Assembly: GCA_017307065.1 (NCBI GenBank) | Contig: JAFKGL010000010.1 | Location: forward strand, 73,500 to 137,499 | DNA: 64,000 nucleotides | Origin: Candidatus Paracaedimonas acanthamoebae | Lineage (GTDB): Bacteria; Pseudomonadota; Alphaproteobacteria; Caedimonadales; Caedimonadaceae | Reading direction: 5' to 3' | Shown here: positions 34,433-42,644 of the stretch, piece after piece | How positions within the stretch are numbered: the stretch's first letter is position 1 | Layout of the letters: the number at the start of each line of letters is the position of its first letter | Position numbers and translations under genes: made by a program | Notes under the pieces: generated by a model | The model's database searches: none | What the model saw: only the letters and a program-made list of their open reading frames with translations | Told to the model about the DNA's origin: nothing

Positions 34433-35496
34433 TTTAAATCAGCTCCTTCAGAATCCAAGAGGGAGGTTGTCTCATCCTCTTTTAATTTTTGAGAAAATTC
34501 AAGAATCATAGCGCTAATATTTTGATTAATATTTTTTCGAATCATGTCTGCCGTAACGGTGACAGCATTATAGAAACCAGAAGCATCTGTTCCTCCATGA
34601 CTTTTAACCGCAATTCCTTTAAGACCTAAAAAAGGAGCGCCATTATATTTACTCGGATCAAGCTTATTTTTTACATATTGCAAGGCTGATTTTGAGAGTA
34701 AGGCTCCAATTTTGGAGAGGAGAGATTGCTTCAATCCTTGACGTAAAAAATGAGACATCAATCGAGCAGTGCCTTCCATAGTTTTGAGAGAAATATTTCC
34801 CATAAAACCATCTGCAACGATAACATCAACAGTGCCTTTTGAGATGTCATCGCCTTCAATGAAGCCATAATAATTCTCAAGGCACTTTGTGGATCGTAAC
34901 ATTTGTTGAGCAACTTGCAACACAGCGTTCCCTTTGAGCTCTTCTGAGCCAATATTAAGGAGGCCTACGGAAGGATTTTGCAAATTCAAAACAATTTTTG
35001 CAAAAGCTGTTCCCATTAAAGAGAATTCAATAATGTTTTGGGGATTAACATCTACATTTGCTCCCAAATCCAGCATGACTTTTGGGCCAGAAATTGAAGG
35101 AACTAGGCCCGTTATAGCGGGACGATCAATTCCCTCAAGAGTTCCTAAAATAATTTTAGCGAGTGCCATATAGGCGCCAGTATTGCCAGCTGAAATCACG
35201 CCATCAGCGCGTCCTTCACGAACGGCCATAATTGCTTGTCGCATACTTGAGTTTTTAAAGCCTCTGACTGCTGCGCTGGGTTTCGTATCTGCTGTGATAA
35301 CTTCAGTCGTTGGAATAAAAGTCGAAATAGATTGCAACTGAGGTTGGCTTTTTAAGAGAGGCAGAACCCCTGCTTCACTTCCATAGATTTGGAAAGTAAC
35401 ATCTGTAAAATCTTGGACAATTCGCGTAAGCCCCTCAATGACAACATGAGGAGCTTGATCACCGCCCATTGCATCAATGGCAATACGAATGCTCAA
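34429..35496 (-). CDS. plsX: Phosphate acyltransferase PlsX
   Basis: Converts acyl-ACP to acyl phosphate, the donor for phosphatidic acid synthesis. 355 residues with the N-terminal IRIAIDAMGGDQAPHVVIEG, the GNTGAYMALAKIILG region and ADGFMGNISLKTMEGTARL. Peripheral membrane enzyme. It overlaps fabH and lies 51 bases after rpmF. Confidence 0.97.
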   Translation of the reverse strand: MSIRIAIDAMGGDQAPHVVIEGLTRIVQDFTDVTFQIYGSEAGVLPLLKSQPQLQSISTFIPTTEVITADTKPSAAVRGFKNSSMRQAIMAVREGRADGVISAGNTGAYMALAKIILGTLEGIDRPAITGLVPSISGPKVMLDLGANVDVNPQNIIEFSLMGTAFAKIVLNLQNPSVGLLNIGSEELKGNAVLQVAQQMLRSTKCLENYYGFIEGDDISKGTVDVIVADGFMGNISLKTMEGTARLMSHFLRQGLKQSLLSKIGALLSKSALQYVKNKLDPSKYNGAPFLGLKGIAVKSHGGTDASGFYNAVTVTADMIRKNINQNISAMILEFSQKLKEDETTSLLDSEGADLK

Positions 35497-35547
35497 GCTA
35501 AGCCCCTTTCATCGATCATTAAGAAAATCTAAGCGTAGAAAGACGGC

Positions 35548-35727
35548 TTAGACTTTAATGTCAAGGATCATCCGACCACGGTAGTGGCCACATTTAGAAC
35601 ACATATGATGGGATAGTTTTCGTTCACCACAATTTGTACATTCACCAGAACGAATTTGAGGAAGCGCGTGGTGAGAGCGACGCATATCGCGTCGAGATTT
35701 AGAAACTTTTCTCTTGGGAACAGCCAT
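35548..35727 (-). CDS. rpmF: Ribosomal protein bL32
   Basis: 59 codons. The product begins [20 protein letters not shown] and carries the zinc-ribbon Cys pairs Cys30/Cys33 (CTNC) and Cys43/Cys46 (CSKC), so this is the zinc-binding form. The start ends at 35727 and is preceded by a purine-rich site. Leads rpmF-plsX-fabH. It is short but fully conserved. Confidence 0.97.
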   Translation of the reverse strand: MAVPKRKVSKSRRDMRRSHHALPQIRSGECTNCGERKLSHHMCSKCGHYRGRMILDIKV

Positions 35728-35867
35728 TTTTCAACCTATAGTTAACATTTCTGATCCAGAACCTACCTCAATTTTCTTAAAACAGCAAGCGAAATGAAAA
35801 AGAAAAGAGTTTGTAACATTATAGATAAAGAAAATGTTATTTTTCTGTAAATTTCCAAGAAATAGCG

Positions 35868-36079
35868 ATGAACAACGTTAATTGATTGTTTTATTCAAGG
35901 AAATAAACCTGAAAGCCAGTGGCGTATTGGGATTGAGCACGAAAAATTGTTTTTTTGAGCAGATGAAGCTTATCGGCCTGCAGAAGGGATGGATCATATT
36001 TCCCATAGAAGAAGATATTCCTTGGGTTCCTAATGACGCTCAAAATTTAGAGGAATTGATTCATGAGTATACTTTTTAA
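35868..36079 (+). pseudogene. Remnant of a glutamate-cysteine ligase (gshA) gene
   Basis: A 27-codon open stretch (35872-35955) reads LIDCFIQGNKPESQWRIGIE, then HEKLFF and a TGA. It closely matches the N-terminus of alphaproteobacterial class-3 GshA (pattern LxxxxxxGxKPxxxxRIGxEHEKFxF), which makes gamma-glutamylcysteine for glutathione. An ATG at 35868 in a neighbouring frame suggests a frameshift at the very start. The following open frame (to 36079, ending QNLEELIHEYTF) could be unrelated or a decayed, internally deleted later part. The rest of the roughly 450-residue enzyme is absent. Confidence 0.6.
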
Positions 36080-36082
36080 TTC

Positions 36083-36841
36083 TTAGACTTGGAACTGCTC
36101 TTGAATAACGCGTTCTTCAAACCCGTGATTTTCATCAAACAGAAGTGTAAATTTTTTTGAGGAATCTTCAGAGATCTCAACTGATTGTACATCGCGGATT
36201 TCTGTTGAATCTGCTGCTGCACTGACAGGACGCTTTTGAGGTTCTAAAACTTCGAATCGCACTTTCGTTGCATGGGGAAGTAAGGCGCCGCGCCACCGCC
36301 GAGGTCTGAAAGGGCTAATAGGTGTAAGAGCTAAAAGTTTAGCACTTAAGGGAATAATTGGACCATGAGCTGAAAGATTATAAGCTGTGCTGCCGGCAGG
36401 AGTAGCGACCAAAACACCATCACAGATCATTTCATTCAGTCGTTCAATGTCATCAATAAAAATGCGTAATTTAGCTGCTTGATAAGTCTGCCTTAAAAGA
36501 GAGACTTCATTAATAGCACGCGCTTCATAATTAATATTTTGAGTTGTGATAATACGCGTATGAAGGGGATGAAGCTGAATAGCTTTTGCTTTGTCGAGTC
36601 GGGTTTGGAGGTTTTCGAGATTGAAATTATTCATTAAAAATCCAACGCTTCCAAAATTCATACCAAAAACAGATACACTTCGATTAATTGTAGATTGAAG
36701 AACATGGAGCATAAAGCCATCTCCTCCAAGTGCAACAATAATATCAGCTTGTTCTACAGAGACAGAAGCATAGCGTTCTTTCAGTGTTATCAGTGCTTTT
36801 TGAGCTTCCGAGTGAGAACTAGAAACAAAAGCAATTTTCAT
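36083..36841 (-). CDS. nadK: NAD kinase
   Basis: Phosphorylates NAD to NADP. 252 residues with the catalytic GGDG motif (ALGGDGFMLHVL), the NE-type segment ARAINEVSLLR and the conserved DGVLVATPAGSTAYNLSAHG loop. Length normal for the short bacterial form. It starts 2 bases after the stop of znuA, so they are probably cotranscribed. Confidence 0.97.
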   Translation of the reverse strand: MKIAFVSSSHSEAQKALITLKERYASVSVEQADIIVALGGDGFMLHVLQSTINRSVSVFGMNFGSVGFLMNNFNLENLQTRLDKAKAIQLHPLHTRIITTQNINYEARAINEVSLLRQTYQAAKLRIFIDDIERLNEMICDGVLVATPAGSTAYNLSAHGPIIPLSAKLLALTPISPFRPRRWRGALLPHATKVRFEVLEPQKRPVSAAADSTEIRDVQSVEISEDSSKKFTLLFDENHGFEERVIQEQFQV

Positions 36842-36843
36842 GT

Positions 36844-37746
36844 TTATTCAGCCTCTTTAAGGCAAGTGATAAAAGTATCTGCAAGTTGATGCATCATCTT
36901 AAAATAAAGCATTTCATCTAGAGGGAAACTTGTTCCGAAAGGATCTAATTTTCCTGTGTTAATCTTTGTTGCATCAGCTAATGTTTTAATAAGAGGAGGA
37001 TAAAATTGTGTTTCTCCAAAAATGCACCTCACATTTTTAAGTTTTATCTGTGCTTCTAGAATTTTAAGTCTTTGTAGGCTAATTGGTATTTCTGGATCTA
37101 GAGTTAAAGCTCCTAGGCCTGCAAGATTATAAGCTTTTTCAAAATATTGATAACCATCATGATATACTAAAAAAGGGAGATTTTTTACAGGGATTAATTG
37201 TTGAGTTAAGGTTTGATGGAGTTGAGCGAGTTTTGAGATCAAAAAAACCGCATTTTGTTTATAAGTTGAAGAATTTTTGGGGTCAAGGCGGGATAATTCC
37301 TCTGCAATAACTTTGGTAATTTTTTGCGCATTGACAGGTGTCAACCATAGATGAGGATCTATGGCATTATCTTCAATTCCATGAGAATGAGAGCATGTTG
37401 AACATTCCATCGAACGGATAGGTAATTGAATAAGATCCGGAAGTTCATTTATTTGAATCGTTTGGGTGGAACTTTGTTTTAAAGATTTTTCTAAGAAGAA
37501 TTCATAATTCGGGCCGATCCATATAAGAAGATCAGTGTTCTCGATTTTTCGTCGATCAGAGGGTCTTAATGCATAGTGATGAGGAGAGATAAGCCCATCT
37601 AAGAGAAGAGTGGGGGTGCCAATTCCCTTCATAATACCCGCCACCAGTGAATAAAGAGGGGGGAGTGTCACAAGAACACGAGGCGCTGTAACACCTTTAT
37701 ATGAAACAAAAAAGGATAATATTAATACTTTTAATAAAAGACGCAT
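36844..37746 (-). CDS. znuA: Zinc ABC transporter substrate-binding protein ZnuA
   Basis: 300 residues with a signal peptide (MRLLLKVLILSFFVSYKGVTA). Fold and motifs of the cluster-9 metal-binding proteins: LISPHHYALRPSDRR (first His), then a short His-rich patch STCSHSHGIEDNAIDPHLWL with the DPHxWL signature, VYHDGYQYFEKAYNL and the distal FGETQFYP. The permease and ATPase genes (znuB/C) are not adjacent; nadK follows instead. Confidence 0.9.
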   Translation of the reverse strand: MRLLLKVLILSFFVSYKGVTAPRVLVTLPPLYSLVAGIMKGIGTPTLLLDGLISPHHYALRPSDRRKIENTDLLIWIGPNYEFFLEKSLKQSSTQTIQINELPDLIQLPIRSMECSTCSHSHGIEDNAIDPHLWLTPVNAQKITKVIAEELSRLDPKNSSTYKQNAVFLISKLAQLHQTLTQQLIPVKNLPFLVYHDGYQYFEKAYNLAGLGALTLDPEIPISLQRLKILEAQIKLKNVRCIFGETQFYPPLIKTLADATKINTGKLDPFGTSFPLDEMLYFKMMHQLADTFITCLKEAE

Positions 37747-37898
37747 GTTGCTATATCCATCTATTTTTTCATCTTAAGATATAGTCGATTCTCATCAGAA
37801 AGTCGATTGGGAGAAAAGTTTGGAAAGTAAAATTTTTTCTATCAGATCTTTCATGAAAATAACCTTTAGCAATTTAGACTTATCATTCTTCGTATAAT

Positions 37899-38273
37899 CT
37901 AATGAGCTAAGAACTTTTGCTTATATTGATCAGGAAAGAGGCTAACTAAGGCCAATTCACATACGCCTAGATCTAAGGCTAATTGGCTGGTAATATTAGG
38001 AGAAAGAGCTTCGAAAAGGGCAGAAAGAGCTTCTTTGTTTGTTGGAGTTGCTTTCTGTATAATTTTTTCCAACTCTTTAAGCTGTTTAGAACGTTCACAT
38101 GAAGTTTCAGCAGCACCACAAAAACTTCGGATACGGCCATCGGGAAAATCTACTAAGAGCTGAGCCATATTGTCACTCAGATTTTGACACGTAAGTTGTG
38201 CTTTGTAGCTATATCCCTTTTCTTGAATAAAAAAACTAGCTGACAGGATAACGATCGATATAAGTTTTTGCAT
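37899..38273 (-). CDS. Small secreted protein of unknown function
   Basis: 124 residues with a signal peptide (MQKLISIVILSASFFIQEKGYS). After that it is small, soluble and mostly helical, with Cys at LTCQNL, SFCGAAETSC and GVCELA, four in all, which could pair in the periplasm. No family recognised. Single gene, divergent from the GT9 gene. Confidence 0.65.
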   Translation of the reverse strand: MQKLISIVILSASFFIQEKGYSYKAQLTCQNLSDNMAQLLVDFPDGRIRSFCGAAETSCERSKQLKELEKIIQKATPTNKEALSALFEALSPNITSQLALDLGVCELALVSLFPDQYKQKFLAH

Positions 38274-38385
38274 AAATTTCCCCTTACTTTTCTTTTTTAA
38301 CGTTAAATAGAAAGGCTGTCAATCTTGCTTAAAGATGATTATCTTTTGCCTGTACAGAAAAATCTCAAAGCATTATAAAACAAGT

Positions 38386-39333
38386 ATGAAAATATTGTTT
38401 ATTACCTCAAATCGATTAGGCGATGCAATCTTATCAACAGGTATTTTAGATGCCTTAGGGAAATCTAGTGCTCAAATTGAGCTTACTATTGCTTGCGGTG
38501 CAATTCCTGCTCCCCTTTTTAAAGAATGGCCGGGATTACAAAAGGTTATTATTTTTAAAAAGAAGCCATTTTTGGGGCATTGGTTTTCACTTTGGAAAAA
38601 AGTCGTGCCTCATTCATGGGATATTGTTGTCGATGCTAGAGGGTCAGTTATTGCTTATTGTGTAAGAGCAAAACAACGATTTATATGGCGTTCTGTTGCA
38701 ACTTTAGGGCATCGTGTTGAACATTTAGCGGCTATGGTGAACATAAAACCTGTTCCTTATCCTAGAATTTATTTTGATAAAAAACGACTTCAACGAGTTA
38801 AGACTTATTTTCATGATGATCGGCCTGTAATTGCTCTGGCTCCAACAGCAAATTGGATAGGAAAAGAGTGGCCTCATGAATATTTTATGCAATTAATAAA
38901 CAAGATAACAGCCGTGGATGGAATTTTACCTAAAGCGCGCATTGCTGTTTTCTCTGCACCACAAGAGCGGGCAAGAATTAGTGATTTTCTTGCTCAAATC
39001 CCCGCTGAAAAATTAATTGATTGTGCGGGGAATTTGGAACTTTTGGATATAGGTGCCTTTTTTTCACAATGTCAACTTTTTATAGGGAATGATTCGGGAT
39101 TAATGCACTTAGCAGCAGCTACGGGAATCCCCACATTTGGACTTTTTGGGCCCAGCCTTGATCAACATTATGCTCCTTATGGATACAAAACAGGATATGT
39201 TCGTACACCAGAATCCTATGAGATTCTTAAAAGACGCCAACAAGAGGGGGATCAAGGAAGCTTGATGACCACCCTAACAGTAGAAAAGGTTGTTGAGGAC
39301 CTAGGAAAATTCTGGGAAAAAGTAGCGAAATGA
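38386..39333 (+). CDS. GT9 glycosyltransferase (heptosyltransferase-like)
   Basis: 315 residues. Two Rossmann halves: MKILFITSNRLGDAILSTG at the start and, in the second half, IALAPTANWIGKEWPHEYFM, FIGNDSGLMHLAAATGIPTFGLFGPS with the family signature of WaaC/WaaF-type enzymes. They add heptose or a related sugar to the lipopolysaccharide core. The usual start is the ATG at 38386; no strong ribosome site is visible. No LPS cluster is near. Confidence 0.9.
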   Translation: MKILFITSNRLGDAILSTGILDALGKSSAQIELTIACGAIPAPLFKEWPGLQKVIIFKKKPFLGHWFSLWKKVVPHSWDIVVDARGSVIAYCVRAKQRFIWRSVATLGHRVEHLAAMVNIKPVPYPRIYFDKKRLQRVKTYFHDDRPVIALAPTANWIGKEWPHEYFMQLINKITAVDGILPKARIAVFSAPQERARISDFLAQIPAEKLIDCAGNLELLDIGAFFSQCQLFIGNDSGLMHLAAATGIPTFGLFGPSLDQHYAPYGYKTGYVRTPESYEILKRRQQEGDQGSLMTTLTVEKVVEDLGKFWEKVAK

Positions 39334-39398
39334 TGCGCATTTTATAAAAATAAGCTTCCTTTTAAAAAGATTGAATACAGTGTCTTTTTGGAAGGGAT

Positions 39399-39442
39399 AC
39401 GCTACTTTGAAACGCTTAATTAATTATTTAAATAGTAGCGTT
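39399..39442 (+). repeat. Competing inverted repeats upstream of the membrane protein gene
   Basis: ACGCTACT (39399-39406) pairs perfectly with AGTAGCGT (39434-39441). The inner AACGCT (39411-39416) pairs with AGCGTT (39437-39442). The two stems share the same 3' arm, so they exclude each other. No T-run follows. Confidence 0.5.
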
Positions 39443-39500
39443 AATAATGTAGATTGGACTATGGAGAACAAAGAGATTATTGTCGAAAAGGCTAAGATAC

Positions 39501-40211
39501 ATGGGTGAGCTTTTGCATGGCTTGCGAATAATATGTTTAAATTTTTTTGAGCGAACTTCTCATGCCTTTTTTGAGACAACGATAGGGCAAAAAGTTCTTA
39601 TTTTATTAGCACCTTTTTTCTTGCTACCTGGAGAACGCTTGGAAGGGCGGCAAGGTTTCTTAAAGTTATTTAATTTTCTTCATATGCAAGCTTGGGCCCC
39701 TATTCTAGGGGGTGTATTTTTCTCAAGCGCTTTAACAGTGTTATTGCGGACATTTCAGCACGCCCATGTGCCTTTTATCGGGATTGTTGACGTTGAAGCT
39801 TTTAGTGTTTTGTTTTGGCTAACAATTTTTAGTTCATTATTAGGTTATATTTTTTCTTTGACTAAGTTTATTACGCCCTATGTTCTCAATTTTTTCATTA
39901 AAGATGAAGAATTTATCATGGAACCAATGCTCTTTTGGACAACGAGGTATGGTGGTTTTTTAATGTTCTTTGGAGTTTTTGCCTGGTTTATGGGCGGGTT
40001 AATTGCTTTGAAGCTTTCTTTCTTCCCAATGATGATCTTGATGGGTGTTATTGTGATATTTGGGTATGCTATTCGTAAAGAACTATTAAAGCAGCAACAA
40101 AAATTTATCGAAACTATTTCACCGTCTCGGCGCCCTCTTTTTCTTCTCATTGAGAGCATTATTTTAATTACATTTTCTTTAGTATTAGCATTAATTTTTT
40201 ATTATATTTAA
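39501..40211 (+). CDS. Integral membrane protein of unknown function
   Basis: 236 residues from the ATG at 39501 (AAAAGG 8 bases upstream); the frame is open from a TTG at 39480. Five or six hydrophobic helices, including FFSSALTVLLRTF, VLFWLTIFSSLLGYIFSL, GGFLMFFGVFAWFMGGLIAL and a final IILITFSLVLALIFYYI. A cytoplasmic patch of positive residues follows the fourth helix (RKELLKQQQKF). I see no transport or enzyme motif and no known family. Terminator hairpin just beyond the stop. Confidence 0.75.
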   Translation: MGELLHGLRIICLNFFERTSHAFFETTIGQKVLILLAPFFLLPGERLEGRQGFLKLFNFLHMQAWAPILGGVFFSSALTVLLRTFQHAHVPFIGIVDVEAFSVLFWLTIFSSLLGYIFSLTKFITPYVLNFFIKDEEFIMEPMLFWTTRYGGFLMFFGVFAWFMGGLIALKLSFFPMMILMGVIVIFGYAIRKELLKQQQKFIETISPSRRPLFLLIESIILITFSLVLALIFYYI

Positions 40212-40237
40212 AAAGGCCACTTTGAGAGTGGCCTTTA
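40211..40237 (-). terminator. Terminator between the membrane protein and the lysine-rich gene
   Basis: AAAAGGCCAC (40211-40220) pairs with GTGGCCTTT (40228-40236) around a 7-base loop. On the minus strand the hairpin is followed by a T-run, so it best serves the lysine-rich gene; it may act both ways. Confidence 0.8.
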
Positions 40238-40255
40238 GCTTGAAATCTTAATAAA

Positions 40256-40660
40256 TTATTCGTTCTCTTCGGAAGAGTTTGAAGTATTCTCAGGGCGTAT
40301 ATCTATTTTTTCTTCTTGAGGTGTAGATTTTATTTGAGTTTCTTCTTCTTTTGTAATGGAAATATTTTTTTCTTGTTCTGATGTCTTCTTATTATATCGT
40401 CTGGTTTTCTTCGGCATTCTTTTTTTGTCAGTTTTATTTTTTTTCTTACGTGCTTTCTTTGCTGATTTTTTCTTTTCTTTGATATTCTTAACGGTATTTT
40501 CAGTTAGATTTTCTTCTACAGATTGGGTGTTTTGATTTGAGGAAACATTCTCAAGATCTACATTTTTCTCTAAAGTTTGAGGAGTCTCTTCTGCGAAAGT
40601 CGTTGAGCAAAACGATAAGGTGCTGAGGCCTATTACAAAACCAATAAATGCATTTTTCAT
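40256..40660 (-). CDS. Secreted lysine/glutamate-rich protein of unknown function
   Basis: 134 residues with a signal peptide (MKNAFIGFVIGLSTLSFCSTTFAE). The rest is highly charged and low complexity: acidic parts at either end and a strongly basic middle with KEKKKSAKKARKKKNKTDKK-like runs (about residues 64-90), giving a histone-tail or nucleic-acid-binding look. It cannot be globular. AAAGGA precedes the start. Role unknown; exported basic disordered proteins are seen in intracellular bacteria. Confidence 0.7.
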   Translation of the reverse strand: MKNAFIGFVIGLSTLSFCSTTFAEETPQTLEKNVDLENVSSNQNTQSVEENLTENTVKNIKEKKKSAKKARKKKNKTDKKRMPKKTRRYNKKTSEQEKNISITKEEETQIKSTPQEEKIDIRPENTSNSSEENE

Positions 40661-40874
40661 TTTTTATATCCTTTTTAGAATTTAAATAGATGTGTAGGTG
40701 ACTTTCTATTTATCATAGGCATCATAAAGAGGACTTTAAGGGGCGACAACTGATATTTAAGGAAGGCCTTAGAAAGATATTATTAAGCATGCAAGAGATT
40801 GTTCCATAAAAGAAAAACTTTTCTTCTCTCCGAGAAATTTTTGTACTATGACTTTGAGGGATAGGGGATAATAA

Positions 40875-42242
40875 GGAGTTAAGAATTTCTTTAAAGAAAC
40901 AAAGCAATTATTAATACAATCCTATTATGATCGTAGCATTTTAATCATTGCTCTTTTAGGGTTTTCTTGTGGCCTGCCTTTACTTTTAACAGCGTCAACG
41001 CTGGGGTATTGGATGGCACAAGAAAAAATTAGCCTCACGAAAATTGGACTTATGAGTATAGCCGTTTTGCCTTATACGGTTAAATTCTTATGGGCTCCTT
41101 TGGTCGATCGATTACGCCTGCCTTGGTTAACGCAGTGGCTTGGGCGACGGAGAGCGTGGCTTTTTCTAAGTCAGAGTTTTTTAATTATTTTTTTGTTTTG
41201 TTTGAGTCGCCTTGATCCAGCTCAGAATCTAGAACAAATAGTTGTTTTTGTATTTTTAATAGCGTTTTCTTCTGCCACTCAAGATATTGTTATGCTTGCT
41301 TATCAGGTTGAGCGTCTGCAACGATCTCAATATGGGACGGGAGAAGCTGTGGGCGTTTTTGGATATAGGTTGGGGATTCTATTAGCTGGCGCAGGCGCCT
41401 TTTATTTAGCTTCATTTCTTAGCTGGAATACAGTTTATCTTGTGATGACTGGGTTCCAGTGCATTGGTTTGGTGACTACGCTGTGTGCGCGTGAACCCCA
41501 TCCTATTCACAATCCTGAAAGCCAATTGCGGGAACGAAAGGCGCATGAATATCTCTTGACGCATCCTCGATTAAAAGGGTGGCAAGGAAGTATTTTGAGT
41601 TGGTTTTATGGGGCCCTTATAGCCCCTTTTCATGATTTTATTAAGCAATCATCTTGGCTTGCGAGTTTATTCGTCATGTTTTTTTATAAATGTGGGGACA
41701 ATTTGATTGGGTCTATGGGAAATATTTATTTTAATGAACTTGGATTTACTAATATTGAAATCGCAAATGGTTCAAAAATTTTTGGATTATGGGCAACTAT
41801 TTTGGGAGGTTTTGTCGGAGGGCTTATTGTAAAGCGCTATGGAATGTTGAGGAGTTTATTTTGGTGTGGGGCTTTGCATGGAATAACCGCTCTAGGATTT
41901 ATTCTTTTGGGTCTGGTAGGACATAATAGCATTATTTTTTACCTGATTGTAGCTTTGGATAATATAACAGGAGGGATGAGGGTTACTGCCTTGTTTGCTT
42001 ATCAAATGACATTATGTTCACCTTCTTATGCTGCCACTCAATTGGCTTTATTAACCTCAATGACTCACCTTGGAAGAATTATGTTTTCTTCGCCGTCTGG
42101 ATGGATTGTGGAACATTTAGGGTGGAACACTTTGTTTTGGCTTGCAACCTTTGGTATTGTGCCTACTTTAATGGTCATTTATTATCTTTCTCGTATTAAA
42201 AAAGAAAATCTATGGTTTCTAAATAAGGGAAGGTCTACTTAG
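40875..42242 (+). CDS. AmpG-like MFS permease lacking a recognisable start codon
   Basis: A 12-helix major facilitator of the AmpG group, which imports muropeptides in E. coli. The frame is open from 40875 to 42242. Residues before the first ATG (41013) are clearly homologous to the AmpG N-terminus: RSILIIALLGFSCGLPLLL and TASTLGYWM form helix 1. Starting at 41013 would delete it. But there is no ATG, GTG or TTG in the frame upstream. A good Shine-Dalgarno (AAGGAG, 40873-40878) stands 5 bases before an AAT codon, as if an ATG had been lost. Motif GRRRAWLF after helix 2 is typical of AmpG. Alternatively an unusual start (ATT/ATC/CTG) is used, or the gene is decaying. Confidence 0.8.
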   Translation, partial: GVKNFFKETKQLLIQSYYDRSILIIALLGFSCGLPLLLTASTLGYWMAQEKISLTKIGLMSIAVLPYTVKFLWAPLVDRLRLPWLTQWLGRRRAWLFLSQSFLIIFLFCLSRLDPAQNLEQIVVFVFLIAFSSATQDIVMLAYQVERLQRSQYGTGEAVGVFGYRLGILLAGAGAFYLASFLSWNTVYLVMTGFQCIGLVTTLCAREPHPIHNPESQLRERKAHEYLLTHPRLKGWQGSILSWFYGALIAPFHDFIKQSSWLASLFVMFFYKCGDNLIGSMGNIYFNELGFTNIEIANGSKIFGLWATILGGFVGGLIVKRYGMLRSLFWCGALHGITALGFILLGLVGHNSIIFYLIVALDNITGGMRVTALFAYQMTLCSPSYAATQLALLTSMTHLGRIMFSSPSGWIVEHLGWNTLFWLATFGIVPTLMVIYYLSRIKKENLWFLNKGRST

Positions 42243-42243
42243 G

Positions 42244-42444
42244 ATGCGGGATGAAGCGGAAGAAAAAGCGATAAAAGTTGCAACAGAAAATCTTTTTAAA
42301 GAAATTACAGTTCTTTCGTCTGAAGCTTATGTTTATTGCATCGGAGATGCGCGTTCTAAGCATCCACGTATTTTCTTAGACCTCACAAAAACAGGCATCG
42401 CTATTTGCCCTTATTGTAGTTCGAAGTATACTATAAAAAAGTAA
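42244..42444 (+). CDS. Small zinc-finger protein (zf-CHCC, NDUFS6-like)
   Basis: 66 residues with C..., H and CxxC ligands: the motif YCIGDARSKHPRIFLDL ends in ICPYCSSKYT. This CHCC finger is shared with the C-terminus of mitochondrial complex I subunit NDUFS6 and with small alphaproteobacterial proteins. Its likely role is as an assembly or accessory factor of complex I, by family. It starts 1 base after the permease stop (TAGGATG), so the two are coupled. Confidence 0.9.
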   Translation: MRDEAEEKAIKVATENLFKEITVLSSEAYVYCIGDARSKHPRIFLDLTKTGIAICPYCSSKYTIKK

Positions 42445-42644
42445 GATCTTTTCCAGGCAAAAAAGCATCAAAATTTTGGAATGATGTAAACTTCATTTAT
42501 GGCTTATTTTTAATTGGTTTTTTAATTCAAAAATGATAAAATAAATCCTATTTTAACGTTAATTAAAATTTTTAAGTATTAAGTTTAATTTTGTTAAAAT
42601 TAGATATAAAATTTTATATATTAAATTTAGAAATACTTTTTGTT

